A DNA stretch of 64,000 nt. Origin: Myxococcus qinghaiensis (GTDB lineage Bacteria > Myxococcota > Myxococcia > Myxococcales > Myxococcaceae). The stretch covers positions 62,001-126,000 of the forward strand of contig NZ_JAKCFA010000014.1 in assembly GCF_024198215.1 (NCBI RefSeq), given 5' to 3'. The translations under genes were made by a program, and so were the position numbers. Positions 16,325 to 28,171 of this stretch are shown here, piece after piece (within the stretch, counting starts at the first letter, position 1; each line of letters starts with the position of its first letter). The notes under the pieces were generated by a model, which was given only the letters and a program-made list of their open reading frames with translations, made no database searches and was not told the origin of the DNA.

Positions 16325-17593
16325 TCAGGGCGCGTCGAAGAGGCGCGGGTCGCCCTGGCGGGAGCGGAACAGGTCGACGATGTAGTTCATGCGCTGGTCG
16401 AACTGGGACCAGTCATTGGCCGACGAGCCCTTCAGCGAGTTGGGCGTCTTGTCGTACTGGGACAGGAGCTTGTTCAGCTCGCCGCTCTCGATGGTGCGCA
16501 GGTGCTCGGGGAAGTCGCCCTGCGCCCCGGGCTTCACGTCGTCACCCAGGCTCAGGCTGCCCTCCGGCAGGCCAATCTTCATCATGTGCTCGGTGGCGAA
16601 CTGGCGGAACTGCCCCGTCAGGCTGTCCACGACGCTGTCCACCGCCTTGTCGACCAGGCCGGCCGCCTTGGCGCCCTTGTAGGCGAGGTTCGCCGGGAAG
16701 GGCAGCGCATTGCCGGCCGCGTCGAGCGTGGCCTTCACGATGGGGGCGAAGGTCTCCTTGAGCGGGGCGTTGAGGGCGCGTTCGACTTCGCCCTGAATCA
16801 GGCTCTGCTCGTGGACGCCCACCCGGTCATTGGCGGAGAGCATCAGCTCCGCCTTCTTGTTCGGGTCCTGCTCGAACATCGCCTTGGCGTAGTCGGAGAA
16901 GGCGGCCTTGAGGTTCTCCTTCCCGGGAGGGAAGCCTTCCAGGTACTTCTCCACCTTCGCGGCGTCGTACTTCGTGTCGCCCTTGAAGGTCTCCGTGAAG
17001 CGCTGGAACTCCGGCGCGATGTCCCGGAAGAGCTTCTGGTTGCCATCCGCGATGGCATCACTGACGCGGTTCAGCGCGTCCCGGATGGGAATCTTCAGGG
17101 CCTCCGTCAGCGCCGGCGCCAGGGGATTGATAGCGCCCAGGCCGATGTTCGTCAGCGCACCGAGCCACTTGTTGTCGCCCTTGAGCTGGTCCATGAAAGC
17201 CTTCGGCAGGTCCTCCTGCCGGATGCTCACGCCCGCCTGCTTCGAAGCCCAGACACCGAAGGTGGCCCAGTTGGCGTTCTCCTTGCCGAGCAGGCCCGCC
17301 ATCTGGTTGGAGAGCTCGTAGTAGCCCTGGGTGATGGCGTGGTTGCGGGCCACCGGGTCCTTGATGTTGGCGATGCCTTCGATGTCGACCTTGCCCGGCA
17401 CCGGCGCCTTGACGGGGACCGTCGGATTCAGCTCCACGGGCGCCTTGGCCGGGGACCGGGACTCGAACCGCGACTCGTCGCGCAACAGGCGATTCGGGGC
17501 GGCCTCCTCGGCCTTCGCCGGAGCCTTCTTGGGCAGAGGCTCGGGGACGAACACCGGCTGCTGACGGCGGGTCAGGTCTCGAATGGCGCTCAT
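16325..17593 (-). CDS. Conserved hypothetical protein with Pro/Lys-rich N-terminus
   Basis: A 422-residue protein I do not recognise. Residues 1-80 are basic and proline-rich (RRQQPVFVPEPLPKKAPAKA, NPTVPVKAPVPGKV), likely disordered. Residues 80-390 are mainly amphipathic helix with scattered hydrophobic patches (WLGALTNIGLGAINPLAPAL, GNALPFPANLAYKGAKAAGL). There is no signal peptide, no clear membrane segment and no catalytic motif. It is divergent from the RCC1/MopE lipoprotein across 170 bases and stands alone. The layout (flexible N-terminus, helical body) is similar to some secreted myxobacterial proteins, but no function should be assigned. Confidence 0.75.
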   Translation of the reverse strand: MSAIRDLTRRQQPVFVPEPLPKKAPAKAEEAAPNRLLRDESRFESRSPAKAPVELNPTVPVKAPVPGKVDIEGIANIKDPVARNHAITQGYYELSNQMAGLLGKENANWATFGVWASKQAGVSIRQEDLPKAFMDQLKGDNKWLGALTNIGLGAINPLAPALTEALKIPIRDALNRVSDAIADGNQKLFRDIAPEFQRFTETFKGDTKYDAAKVEKYLEGFPPGKENLKAAFSDYAKAMFEQDPNKKAELMLSANDRVGVHEQSLIQGEVERALNAPLKETFAPIVKATLDAAGNALPFPANLAYKGAKAAGLVDKAVDSVVDSLTGQFRQFATEHMMKIGLPEGSLSLGDDVKPGAQGDFPEHLRTIESGELNKLLSQYDKTPNSLKGSSANDWSQFDQRMNYIVDLFRSRQGDPRLFDAP

Positions 17594-17762
17594 GACAAGA
17601 TTATCGAGAAGCGCGAATTCCAGTTGCGTGCCTGGGGTCGGAATCCTCCCCCGGGTCCAAGCAGCGCCATGTGAAGGACCCCTCGGGTTCCCCGTGGTCG
17701 CCGCGCGTCAATGACAGGGGAAGCCGAGCCATTGTAATTCGTGGCATTCCCAGGAGCAGCCC

Positions 17763-21224
<3,462 letters not shown>

Positions 21225-21248
21225 TGCACCGGTGAGGCTGTGAAGAAA

Positions 21249-21274
21249 GGGCTCGGGACGCTGGTCCCGAGCCC
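21249..21274. terminator. Bidirectional intrinsic terminator
   Basis: A perfect 11-bp stem, GGGCTCGGGAC (21249-21259) with GTCCCGAGCCC (21264-21274), and a GCTG loop. AAAGAA-type A-rich bases lie on the left and CGCTTTC on the right. It lies between the convergent MopE lipoprotein and FUSC genes. Confidence 0.75.
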
Positions 21275-21312
21275 TCGCTTTCATCCACGCCTTTGACGTC
21301 AGCTTTCAGCCG

Positions 21313-23403
21313 TCACGTCCACACCAGCCTCCCCACCGCGCCATGCAGGATTTCGAGCTGACGCGGCACCCGCTCCACCAACGGCCCCGACACCGGGTCG
21401 TTCGCGATACGGCGCAACGGAAGCTCCGGCATCGGCGGCGGCGTTTGTCCCTGATTCAGCGAGTCCGCGAGCACATCCAGCGTCCCGCCCGCCTTGTGCG
21501 CCACCACGTCCAGGACCTCCGACGACGGAATCACCGCCTTCTGCTCCCCCAGCGCCGTCACCGACGCGGCGAGCCTGCGTGAGTACGTCAGCAACGCCAT
21601 CGCCGGCTCCAGCCGGTGCGCAGGTCCTCGATACTCCGCCATGAGCCGCTCGAAGGACGCCTCCGCGTCAATCATCGCGAGCCCCAGGTCCCTGCGCGCC
21701 GCGCTGACCTTCGGCTCGGTGCCGCTGCGGCTCGCCGCGACCTGCCTGAAGTAGTTTCCATCCGCCCGCAGCATCGTCGCCGCGGCGTCCGGGAAGCGCC
21801 TGCGCTCCGGATATGGCCACAACAGCCACACCCCCGCGAGCGCCAGCACACACGCCACCAACACCCCCAGCGCCCGGTTCTCCGCGACGCTCCAGTCCCC
21901 CGCGCTCAGCGTCGCCAGCAGCAGGAAGTCCGGCGTGAGCAGTATCTGGAACGCACCGAAGTTGAGCGGCAGCAACGACACGGAGACCGCCGTCAGCACC
22001 CCAATCACCAGAATCAACACCAGCGGAGACCCCACCCCCGTGGCAATCACCGCCGCGAGCGTCCCACCCAGCAACGTCCCCGTCACCCGCTGGAGCGCAC
22101 GCTCCTCCGTGTTCGCCGAATAGGGCTGGAGAATGCCGATGGCGGAGAGCACCACCCAGTACGCCTCGCCCAGCCCCAGCACCCGCGTGAGGACCAGCGC
22201 CAGACAGGCGACCGTCCCCGCTCGCAACGCATGCCGGAGCACCACGGACCGTGAGTTCAGGTTCGCACGCAATGTCTCCAGCAGCGGACGCCGCTGGCTC
22301 GCCAGCAACATGGACCGCGGATGCCCCACGGCCACCGGGTCGCCACGCCGCATCGCCATGGCGGCTCGCTGCGCCGCGACGGCGTGCCCTCTCAACCGCG
22401 TCAGCAACTCCGTCACGGAAGCGGGAACCACCCGCAGCCACTTGCCCCGGAGCCCCAGCTCCTCATGGTGCGTGGGAAAGCGCGGCCAGTAGACAGCCGC
22501 CGTATCCGGCGCGAGCGACACCGTCGCCACCCGCTGGGAAATCTCCGCGTACCAGTCGCACGCCCGCGCCACCTGCTCCCGCACGGGACGCAGCCTGCGC
22601 TCGGGGCTCGCCACCTCCATCGCCTGCGCCAGCGCGAACAACACCCCCAGCACCTGCTCGCTCACCTCCAGGAGCACGAGCAGGTGCTCACCTCGCCGCG
22701 ATTCATCGGAGCGCCCTACCCGTGTTGACGCCAGCGTCTGCCGGGCTCGCTCTATCTTCGCGCGCAGCGGCAGGTGCCGCGTCGTGCCCGCCGTCCACAC
22801 CTCCGCGGGCGCCCCCGCGCGAGCAAGCGTGGCGAGGTCCCGCGCCCCCTCCGCGAGCGACGTGTACACATGTGCGATGGCCCGACGCGACGGGCGATAG
22901 GGATGCACCGGCCAGAGCACCAGCGACTGCAACATCGCCCATCCGCCCCCCAATAGAAGTGCCCCTCCCCGCGTCAGCGCCGCGTCCAGTTCCACCGCAT
23001 GCGCCCCCAGCGACGCCACGAAGATGACCGCGAGCTTCTCTCCCACCGAGCCCGCCGTGTCGCCGTAACACCGGGCGAACGTCAGGACGAAGACTCCCAC
23101 CAGGAGCAGAATCGCATCCACGAAGAGACGCCCGCCCGCCAGCGCGGCGATGGCGCCCACGAGCGCTCCAAGCACCGTCACTGTACCCATCACTCGCGCC
23201 CTGCCCCGATACGCCCCTCCTGGATTCGCCAGCGTCACGAGCAATCCGGTGAGCCCCAACCAGCCCGCGTCCTTGAAGCCCAGCAGCGTGGCAAGCGAGT
23301 ACGGAATGGTGACGGCCAGCGCCGCGCGAACACCGGCCGCCCATGCCGGCCTGCCCGGCTGGAGTCGGAAGAACCTCCGGATGTGGCGCAAGAGACGATG
23401 CAT
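21313..23403 (-). CDS. FUSC-family membrane transporter (YccC/AaeB-like)
   Basis: A 696-residue protein with two blocks of hydrophobic helices separated by cytoplasmic segments, the layout of FUSC/aromatic-acid exporter proteins. Block one, about residues 20-180, includes GVRAALAVTIPYSLATLLG, WLGLTGLLVTLANPGGAYRG and ILLLVGVFVLTFARCYGD. Block two, about 420-570, includes LRAGTVACLALVLTRVLGLG, YWVVLSAIGILQPYSANT, TGTLLGGTLAAVIATGVG and LLPLNFGAFQILLTPDFLLL. The family is linked to efflux of aromatic carboxylates or polyamine-type toxicants; the substrate is unknown here. ATG 23403 follows GGGGAGG at a good distance; a start at 23439 would add 12 residues. No membrane-fusion partner gene is adjacent. 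Confidence 0.82.
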   Translation of the reverse strand: MHRLLRHIRRFFRLQPGRPAWAAGVRAALAVTIPYSLATLLGFKDAGWLGLTGLLVTLANPGGAYRGRARVMGTVTVLGALVGAIAALAGGRLFVDAILLLVGVFVLTFARCYGDTAGSVGEKLAVIFVASLGAHAVELDAALTRGGALLLGGGWAMLQSLVLWPVHPYRPSRRAIAHVYTSLAEGARDLATLARAGAPAEVWTAGTTRHLPLRAKIERARQTLASTRVGRSDESRRGEHLLVLLEVSEQVLGVLFALAQAMEVASPERRLRPVREQVARACDWYAEISQRVATVSLAPDTAAVYWPRFPTHHEELGLRGKWLRVVPASVTELLTRLRGHAVAAQRAAMAMRRGDPVAVGHPRSMLLASQRRPLLETLRANLNSRSVVLRHALRAGTVACLALVLTRVLGLGEAYWVVLSAIGILQPYSANTEERALQRVTGTLLGGTLAAVIATGVGSPLVLILVIGVLTAVSVSLLPLNFGAFQILLTPDFLLLATLSAGDWSVAENRALGVLVACVLALAGVWLLWPYPERRRFPDAAATMLRADGNYFRQVAASRSGTEPKVSAARRDLGLAMIDAEASFERLMAEYRGPAHRLEPAMALLTYSRRLAASVTALGEQKAVIPSSEVLDVVAHKAGGTLDVLADSLNQGQTPPPMPELPLRRIANDPVSGPLVERVPRQLEILHGAVGRLVWT

Positions 23404-23775
23404 CCGCGAGCCTCCCCTGTCCGCGATGAATGTCCTCATGTGCTCACGCACCGCGTCGCCCGAAAGCTCCCCCGCTCGCAGGGGCGCCCGGTGGGCGACG
23501 TGGGCGGGGAGGCATGCGTCCCCGGCACGCCGCCCTCGCGATGGAGAGGTGGGACCAGATGCCGCCAAAGCCCTTGCTGGAGCCGCCTCCTCACGTGAGA
23601 GGCTGCCCCGGCGCCTCACCCGCCATCCTCGGCCTCAGGAGCCACAGGCCTGGCTGGTGCGCGCGGTGAACCGCTGCCCCGGTGCCTCACCCGCCATCCA
23701 TGGCTTCCCATCACCGCATGCGCCTCTCGCGTCGCACGGCCCCCGCGCATCACGCTCCGAGGCAGGCTCTCAACC
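23404..23775. other. Intergenic region with a 27-bp near-identical repeat pair
   Basis: This 372-base gap contains two copies of a 27-base sequence, 23602-23628 and 23673-23699, differing by one base. On the minus strand each copy begins ATGGCGGGTGAGG and could start an 11- or 19-residue peptide (MAGEAPGQ...). They may be a small local duplication; no gene or terminator is evident. Confidence 0.4.
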
Positions 23776-24408
23776 TCAAGGCCAGGCCTTGATGGGCTCG
23801 GAGAGGACCCGTCGCAGCGCCGCGTCGCGCGCGGCCACGTCATCCCCCACCAGCGCGTCCAGAAGCGCCACCTGCTCCTGCCTTCGCTCGGGGTCATGCA
23901 CCCACAGGCCATGCCTCGCCATCAACATCTCCGCGGCATCCAGCCGCACCGAATCCCGAGGCCGCTCGCAAAGGAGCCGCGCGAGGCGCGCACTGGCGTC
24001 GCTCGAAGGCAAGGCACGGCGCAACCCTTCCGACGCGATGCCCTTGGCCCACTGGTCCTCGAGCCGGGCCACCGTGCCTTCCAACAGGTCCAGCGCCATC
24101 GGCTCGTCCACGAGCACGACAAGCGCCGCTGCCGCCTCCAGCTCGAAGTACGTGGGCACCCCACCGGGCCTCCACGGCAGCGGGACGGCCTCGCGCAGCA
24201 AGGTGACGGTGGCCGGCGTCGGGTCCAGGACCGCCAGCGCCACCGGGGCACGCACCTCCCGTTGAGAGAGGAGCCGCGTCAGCGTGGCGCGCACCTGGAC
24301 CTTTTCATCCGGACCGAGCTGTCTCAGGTTGCCCAACGAGAACCCGTCGAGCCGCTCCCGCCCCTGTGCATCGACCTCCCGCTTGAACAGCTCATAGGCC
24401 GCCGTCAT
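23776..24408 (-). CDS. Hypothetical helical protein (HEAT-like)
   Basis: A 210-residue Leu/Ala/Arg-rich protein with no signal peptide. It is built of short helical pairs (VQVRATLTRLLSQREVRAPV, LEAAAALVVLVDEPMALDLL, RLDAAEMLMARHG), which fits a HEAT/armadillo-like alpha-solenoid. I do not recognise a family. It lies 39 bases below the leucine-rich-repeat gene on the same strand and is probably cotranscribed with it, which could mean a partner in the same protein-protein interaction task. Confidence 0.65.
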   Translation of the reverse strand: MTAAYELFKREVDAQGRERLDGFSLGNLRQLGPDEKVQVRATLTRLLSQREVRAPVALAVLDPTPATVTLLREAVPLPWRPGGVPTYFELEAAAALVVLVDEPMALDLLEGTVARLEDQWAKGIASEGLRRALPSSDASARLARLLCERPRDSVRLDAAEMLMARHGLWVHDPERRQEQVALLDALVGDDVAARDAALRRVLSEPIKAWP

Positions 24409-24447
24409 CCCCGTCTCCCATTCTCACCCGCGCGTGGCATCGGCGGC

Positions 24448-25767
24448 TCAATAACCCACGTGCAGCCGGCCTGGAGGCAGCGCCGCCTCCAGGCGCCGAA
24501 CCTCCTTCGCGGGAATCTTCTCCAGCCCCAGTTTGAACTGCTTGAGGCGCGCGAGCGGAGCGAGGTTCGCGGGCAGCTCCGCCACTTCGCCCTGGAAGAA
24601 ACCGGAGTGCGTCAGCTTCGGCATCCGGCCCAGGCCGTCCACCAACATCTGAAGCTTCTTCGGCGACGTCTTGAAGAAGCGCCACCACCAGAGCTTCTTG
24701 AGCTTCGGCAGGCGCGTCAGCACCTCTGGGAAGCCGTCCAGCCCCGTGACATCCAGATACAGCTCCTCCAGGGACTCCAGCTGGCCGAACGCCTCCGGGA
24801 GGCGATTGAGCTTGTCGCAGTAGCGCAGGCTCAGCTTCTTGAGCGCGGGCAGCCGGCACAGCTCCTCGGGCAGTGTGCTCACCGGCAAGCGCTCCACACT
24901 GAGGGAGCGCAGCGCGCGCAACTCACCGATGCGCGGTGAAATCACCTCGATGGGATTGGAGTCCAACGTGAGGCCCTCCAAGCCCGTGAGGGAGAAGACC
25001 TCCTCGGGAATGGCCTTCAGCTTCTTGAGCGAGAGCCCGAGCCGAGGCGCTTTCTCCCCCTTCGTCACCTTCTCCTTCGCGGCGGCAATCGCCTTCTCCA
25101 CCGGACCGAGCCGCGTGTCCGCCAGCACGGGCTTGCCCTTGCGCAGCTTCTCGCGGAGCCCCTTCCGGTCCAGCGTCGAGTCGACGACGCCATCCTCGTC
25201 CTCCTCTTCGACCGTGTAGGCCCCTCGCAGCAGCGCCTCGTGCGGCTCCAGTTTCTGGCGAGGCTTGTCCGGAGCGGTGAGCTTGCTGCCCACGAGGACG
25301 TCCACGTCGAGCGCGCCCGCCACATGGAGGTGGTGGTGTTCCTCGACGAGCGCCCGCGCCTTCAATCCACCCGCGACAGAGAAGACGTCGTCGCCGAGCG
25401 AGTCTCCGAAGAGGAGCCCTCGAATCCGGACGCTCCCCGCGATGAACATGGCGGAGACCGTCGCCACGTTCTCCACCTCCAGGTCTCCCAGCACGACGAG
25501 GAGCGTGTGGTCGGCCGCGTGTCCGTCCTCAAGCAGCCCCTTCAGCCGGACGCTTCCGGAGACGACGAGCGGCCGGGGCCCGACGACCAGCGTGTCCGCC
25601 TCCAGGTCACCTTCGTGGAGCAAGACCCCCTCGTCGGTGACACCCTTCCACCAGGAGGACAGCTGCTGCCTCCACTTGGGCGTCGCCGCCGACTCCACGC
25701 GAGTCCATGCCTCCCCCGCTGAAACCTCACGCCCCCAGTTCGTCACCGCCCCCTGCTTCGCCGCCAT
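24448..25767 (-). CDS. Leucine-rich-repeat protein with N-terminal beta-stack domain
   Basis: A 439-residue cytosolic protein. Residues about 45-170 repeat a beta-strand pattern (EGDLEADTLVVGPRPLVVSG, SVRLKGLL, GDLEVENVATVSAMFIAGSV, AGALDVDVLVGSKL) resembling a polymer-forming/bactofilin-like or right-handed beta-helix stack. Residues 180-240 are charged. Residues 240-430 are about eight leucine-rich repeats of 22-23 residues (LSLKKLKAIPEEVFSLTGLE, LTLDSNPIEVISPRIGELRA, LSLRYCDKLNRLPEAFG). LRRs bind proteins. No enzymatic motif is visible. The combination is unusual; the function is unknown. It is followed by the 210-residue helical protein. Confidence 0.72.
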   Translation of the reverse strand: MAAKQGAVTNWGREVSAGEAWTRVESAATPKWRQQLSSWWKGVTDEGVLLHEGDLEADTLVVGPRPLVVSGSVRLKGLLEDGHAADHTLLVVLGDLEVENVATVSAMFIAGSVRIRGLLFGDSLGDDVFSVAGGLKARALVEEHHHLHVAGALDVDVLVGSKLTAPDKPRQKLEPHEALLRGAYTVEEEDEDGVVDSTLDRKGLREKLRKGKPVLADTRLGPVEKAIAAAKEKVTKGEKAPRLGLSLKKLKAIPEEVFSLTGLEGLTLDSNPIEVISPRIGELRALRSLSVERLPVSTLPEELCRLPALKKLSLRYCDKLNRLPEAFGQLESLEELYLDVTGLDGFPEVLTRLPKLKKLWWWRFFKTSPKKLQMLVDGLGRMPKLTHSGFFQGEVAELPANLAPLARLKQFKLGLEKIPAKEVRRLEAALPPGRLHVGY

Positions 25768-25879
25768 GTTCCAGAAACTCCCAGCCAGAGATTACCAGCG
25801 CCGGGCATCAGTTCACGAACGATGGCGGGCAGCAACTCCGCGCGGCACCAGCGCCCTGCTCATGCGTCAACGCCTCGCT

Positions 25880-27247
25880 TCACGGTTCCGGAGGCTCCGT
25901 CACGGTGGGTGGCGGACTCGACAGGCTGTGCAGTTTGAAGAGCTGGAAACAGGAGATGACGGCACAGAGAAGAATGAGAGCACCAATCAGGTAGCCCCCG
26001 AGGAGGAAGATGGCGACGCCGAAGAGGAGATCAATCGGGACGGCAATCCAACCGGGGATGGCGCTCCGCGTGAGCATCGCCAGCCCGGCGAGTCCCAGGA
26101 CGGGGGACGCGAGACACAGGGTGCCCATTATCGGATAGAAGGGCTCTCCCTTGGGCGAGGCCATCGTGGACAGGGTGCCCATCACCACAACCAGCGCAGC
26201 CACGCCACATTGGGTGATGATCAGGTCCCGCAACAACGCACGACGGAGGACAGCGGGCTCCCTCTCTCTGTCGAGACAATCCGCGCAGTGCGTCCGCTCG
26301 GACGCGAGCGTCTCTGGCAGACAGGCCTCACAAAAGAACCCTCCGCAGCGCGGGCAGCTCTGGACCTCTTCCACCCGAGGGTGCCGGGGGCAGCGTGCCG
26401 TCGTGGCCTCCGTCGGCGCCTCGGTGGGGGTCGGGTCCATGCCGGCGGAGAGCGCCTCGAACACGGGCGGCGAGGACTCGCGCGTCGCGCCCGCGAGCGA
26501 GGCGAGACACCGAGGACAGAACTCCGCGTCGCGTGGCGCCACGGCGCCACAGGTGCAGCGCACGCGCGCGGCGTTCTCGGTCGCGTCCGTGGCCTCGGCC
26601 CAGCGCGCCGTGTCCAGGTCCTGACCGGGCTCCCAGATGAGGGTGCTGCCGGGCTCGGCGTCCTTCGTGAAGACGCCGGGCGTGACAGCGGCGATGAAGC
26701 CCTCCGGCATCGCGCGCGCCACATGACGCCGCGTCCCCGGCTCGGCGGGCCCCAGGCCCATGGACGGGGCCAGCGCAACGGCGAGGGCGGGAAGGCCAAC
26801 GCCCGTGGAGGCAAACACACCGGCCCTGAGGAGCGTGCTCGACAGCGGGCGGGCCACGGGCTGGACCTCCACCTGCTCCAGCGTGTCGAACAAGCGCCAG
26901 GGAGGACGCACCCGCATGGCGTCCTCGGGGACAGGTGCCTCGATGAGGAAGAGCAGTTCCTTCATGTCGGCATCGAGAGTCAACGGCAAGACCCACCGCA
27001 GCACCCTCCCGCCTTCCAGCGAGGGAAGGCCCCCACGCCGCACCTCTCGCCGCGTCACGGCGTCGACGACGCGCAGGCTCATCGAAGGCGGCAAGGGCGC
27101 GAAGGCCGCCTGGAGCCAGATGACGGCGCGCGCCTCGGTGCCTCCAGGGGGCTGGAGGATGGGCTCCACGTGAAGCTGCACCGCTCCGAACTCCCGAGGC
27201 TGACGCCCGAGCGCATCCAGGATGTCCGGGTGAAGGCTTTCGTCCAT
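25880..27247 (-). CDS. Zinc-ribbon / B-box-like membrane protein
   Basis: A protein of about 455 residues. The first 230 are globular and lack a signal peptide. Then come CTCGAVAPRDAEFCPRC, a four-Cys zinc ribbon; CPRHPRVEEVQSCPRCGGFF followed by CEACLPETLASERTHCADC, a B-box/RING-like Cys-His cluster; and at the C-terminus four hydrophobic segments (CGVAALVVVMGTLSTMA, YPIMGTLCLASPVLGLAGLA, IAVPIDLLFGVAIFLLGGY, LIGALILLCAVISCFQLF). Such zinc-finger plus TM proteins are common in myxobacteria and of unknown role. The start is uncertain: ATG 27247 has no clear Shine-Dalgarno, and the frame stays open to 27433 with unconvincing sequence. Confidence 0.65.
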   Translation of the reverse strand: MDESLHPDILDALGRQPREFGAVQLHVEPILQPPGGTEARAVIWLQAAFAPLPPSMSLRVVDAVTRREVRRGGLPSLEGGRVLRWVLPLTLDADMKELLFLIEAPVPEDAMRVRPPWRLFDTLEQVEVQPVARPLSSTLLRAGVFASTGVGLPALAVALAPSMGLGPAEPGTRRHVARAMPEGFIAAVTPGVFTKDAEPGSTLIWEPGQDLDTARWAEATDATENAARVRCTCGAVAPRDAEFCPRCLASLAGATRESSPPVFEALSAGMDPTPTEAPTEATTARCPRHPRVEEVQSCPRCGGFFCEACLPETLASERTHCADCLDREREPAVLRRALLRDLIITQCGVAALVVVMGTLSTMASPKGEPFYPIMGTLCLASPVLGLAGLAMLTRSAIPGWIAVPIDLLFGVAIFLLGGYLIGALILLCAVISCFQLFKLHSLSSPPPTVTEPPEP

Positions 27248-27399
27248 GGACGGGAGGCAACAGCAGCCGCGCCCCAAAGACAACGGAGAACACCTGATAC
27301 CCGCAGGCGCATCCGACCCGGACTCCGATGGCGTCCAGGCGAGCTCGCCCAAGTCCAGGTCTCGATTGACCTCGCCGAGGCGCGCGTCGCGATAACACA

Positions 27400-27415
27400 A
27401 CCACCCCGGGGTGGT
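27400..27415. promoter_or_regulatory. Perfect 16-base palindrome between divergent genes
   Basis: ACCACCCCGGGGTGGT lies between the zinc-ribbon gene (minus) and the restriction-enzyme remnant (plus). It could be a dimeric repressor site, but in this GC-rich DNA chance cannot be excluded. Confidence 0.25.
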
Positions 27416-27513
27416 ATGGACAATCCCTGTCATCCCGCCTGTAGTCCCAAGAGTCGCCGGGCTTGAGCCTTCCGTCGGCCGAAGCGGGACTCGAGAAGCT
27501 GGGGGGAAACACC

Positions 27514-28092
27514 ATGGATGCGAATCAACTGCTGGACCTGGTGAAGCGTTATCAGGACAACAAGTCGTTCATCTCGAATGAGGAGACCGCCAAGCCGAGA
27601 ACATCTACGAGGGGAAGCGGACAACGGTGGTGCTGGAGCGGCTCGGAGAGGTAGCGGAAGAACCGCGCTGCCGTCGAGACCACGGAGGAGGAGCTGGCGT
27701 TCTTCAATGTCATCCGGGACATCTGCGTCAAGAATGGCCACGCGGCGGAGGACATCCTCTTCCGGGACACGTCGAACTACTTCAATGTGTCCTTCAAGCG
27801 CCCGACGAAGTGGTTCGCCCGGTTCTTCGGCAACGGCAGACGCAAGAGCATCGTCACGTGGGTGCCTGTCGAGGAAGCCAAGGCGCTCACCGCCGACTTC
27901 GACGTGGAGGCGGCGCCTCCCGCCCTGGGAACCAGCCGCGTCTACCTCGAGAACGTTCCCCAGGTCTGGGCGCTGAAGAAGCTGGTGGCCCGCAGCCTGG
28001 AGCTGTCCCTGACCATCAAGGAGGAGACTCCCACCGAGCCCGTCACGCGCGAAGACCCCAAGTCCGCGCTCAAGGTCGTCTCCGGCCCCTGA
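27514..28092 (+). pseudogene. Restriction-endonuclease-like (HsdR N-terminal / DUF4268-type) remnant
   Basis: The frame opens MDANQLLDLVKRYQDNKSFI, SNEETAK, the start of HsdR-N-type endonucleases, but the nuclease core that should follow is missing. After AAG at 27590-27592 the matching frame shifts to read AENIYEGKRTTVVLERLGEV, then returns to the first frame near 27655 for AAVETTEEELAFFNVIRDIC, FRDTSNYFNVSFKRP and KSIVTWVPVEEA, which resembles the C-terminal portion of these proteins. A stop (TAG 27652-27654) interrupts the first frame. Roughly 190 residues survive from a protein normally about twice that size. The pattern suggests at least two internal deletions with compensating frame changes, leaving no catalytic PD-(D/E)XK residues. 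No methylase or specificity gene is nearby. Confidence 0.7.
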
Positions 28093-28121
28093 GCCCCACA
28101 CGGGAAGCGGGGGCTTTCTTT
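28092..28121 (+). terminator. Intrinsic terminator after the restriction-enzyme remnant
   Basis: AGCCCC (28092-28097) pairs with GGGGCT (28110-28115) and is followed by TTCTTT. It overlaps the stop codon of the remnant gene and ends its plus-strand transcript before the convergent ELWxxDGT gene. Confidence 0.6.
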
Positions 28122-28171
28122 CGGGGCCTCCTCGCGCCGCAGGTGAGCGCGAGGAGGGACGTCGCCTCCGC

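Noticed and set aside
15936-16385. A 149-codon plus-strand frame
   Set aside because: Arg/Ala/Ser-rich composition without motifs, overlapping the end of the next gene; not supported.
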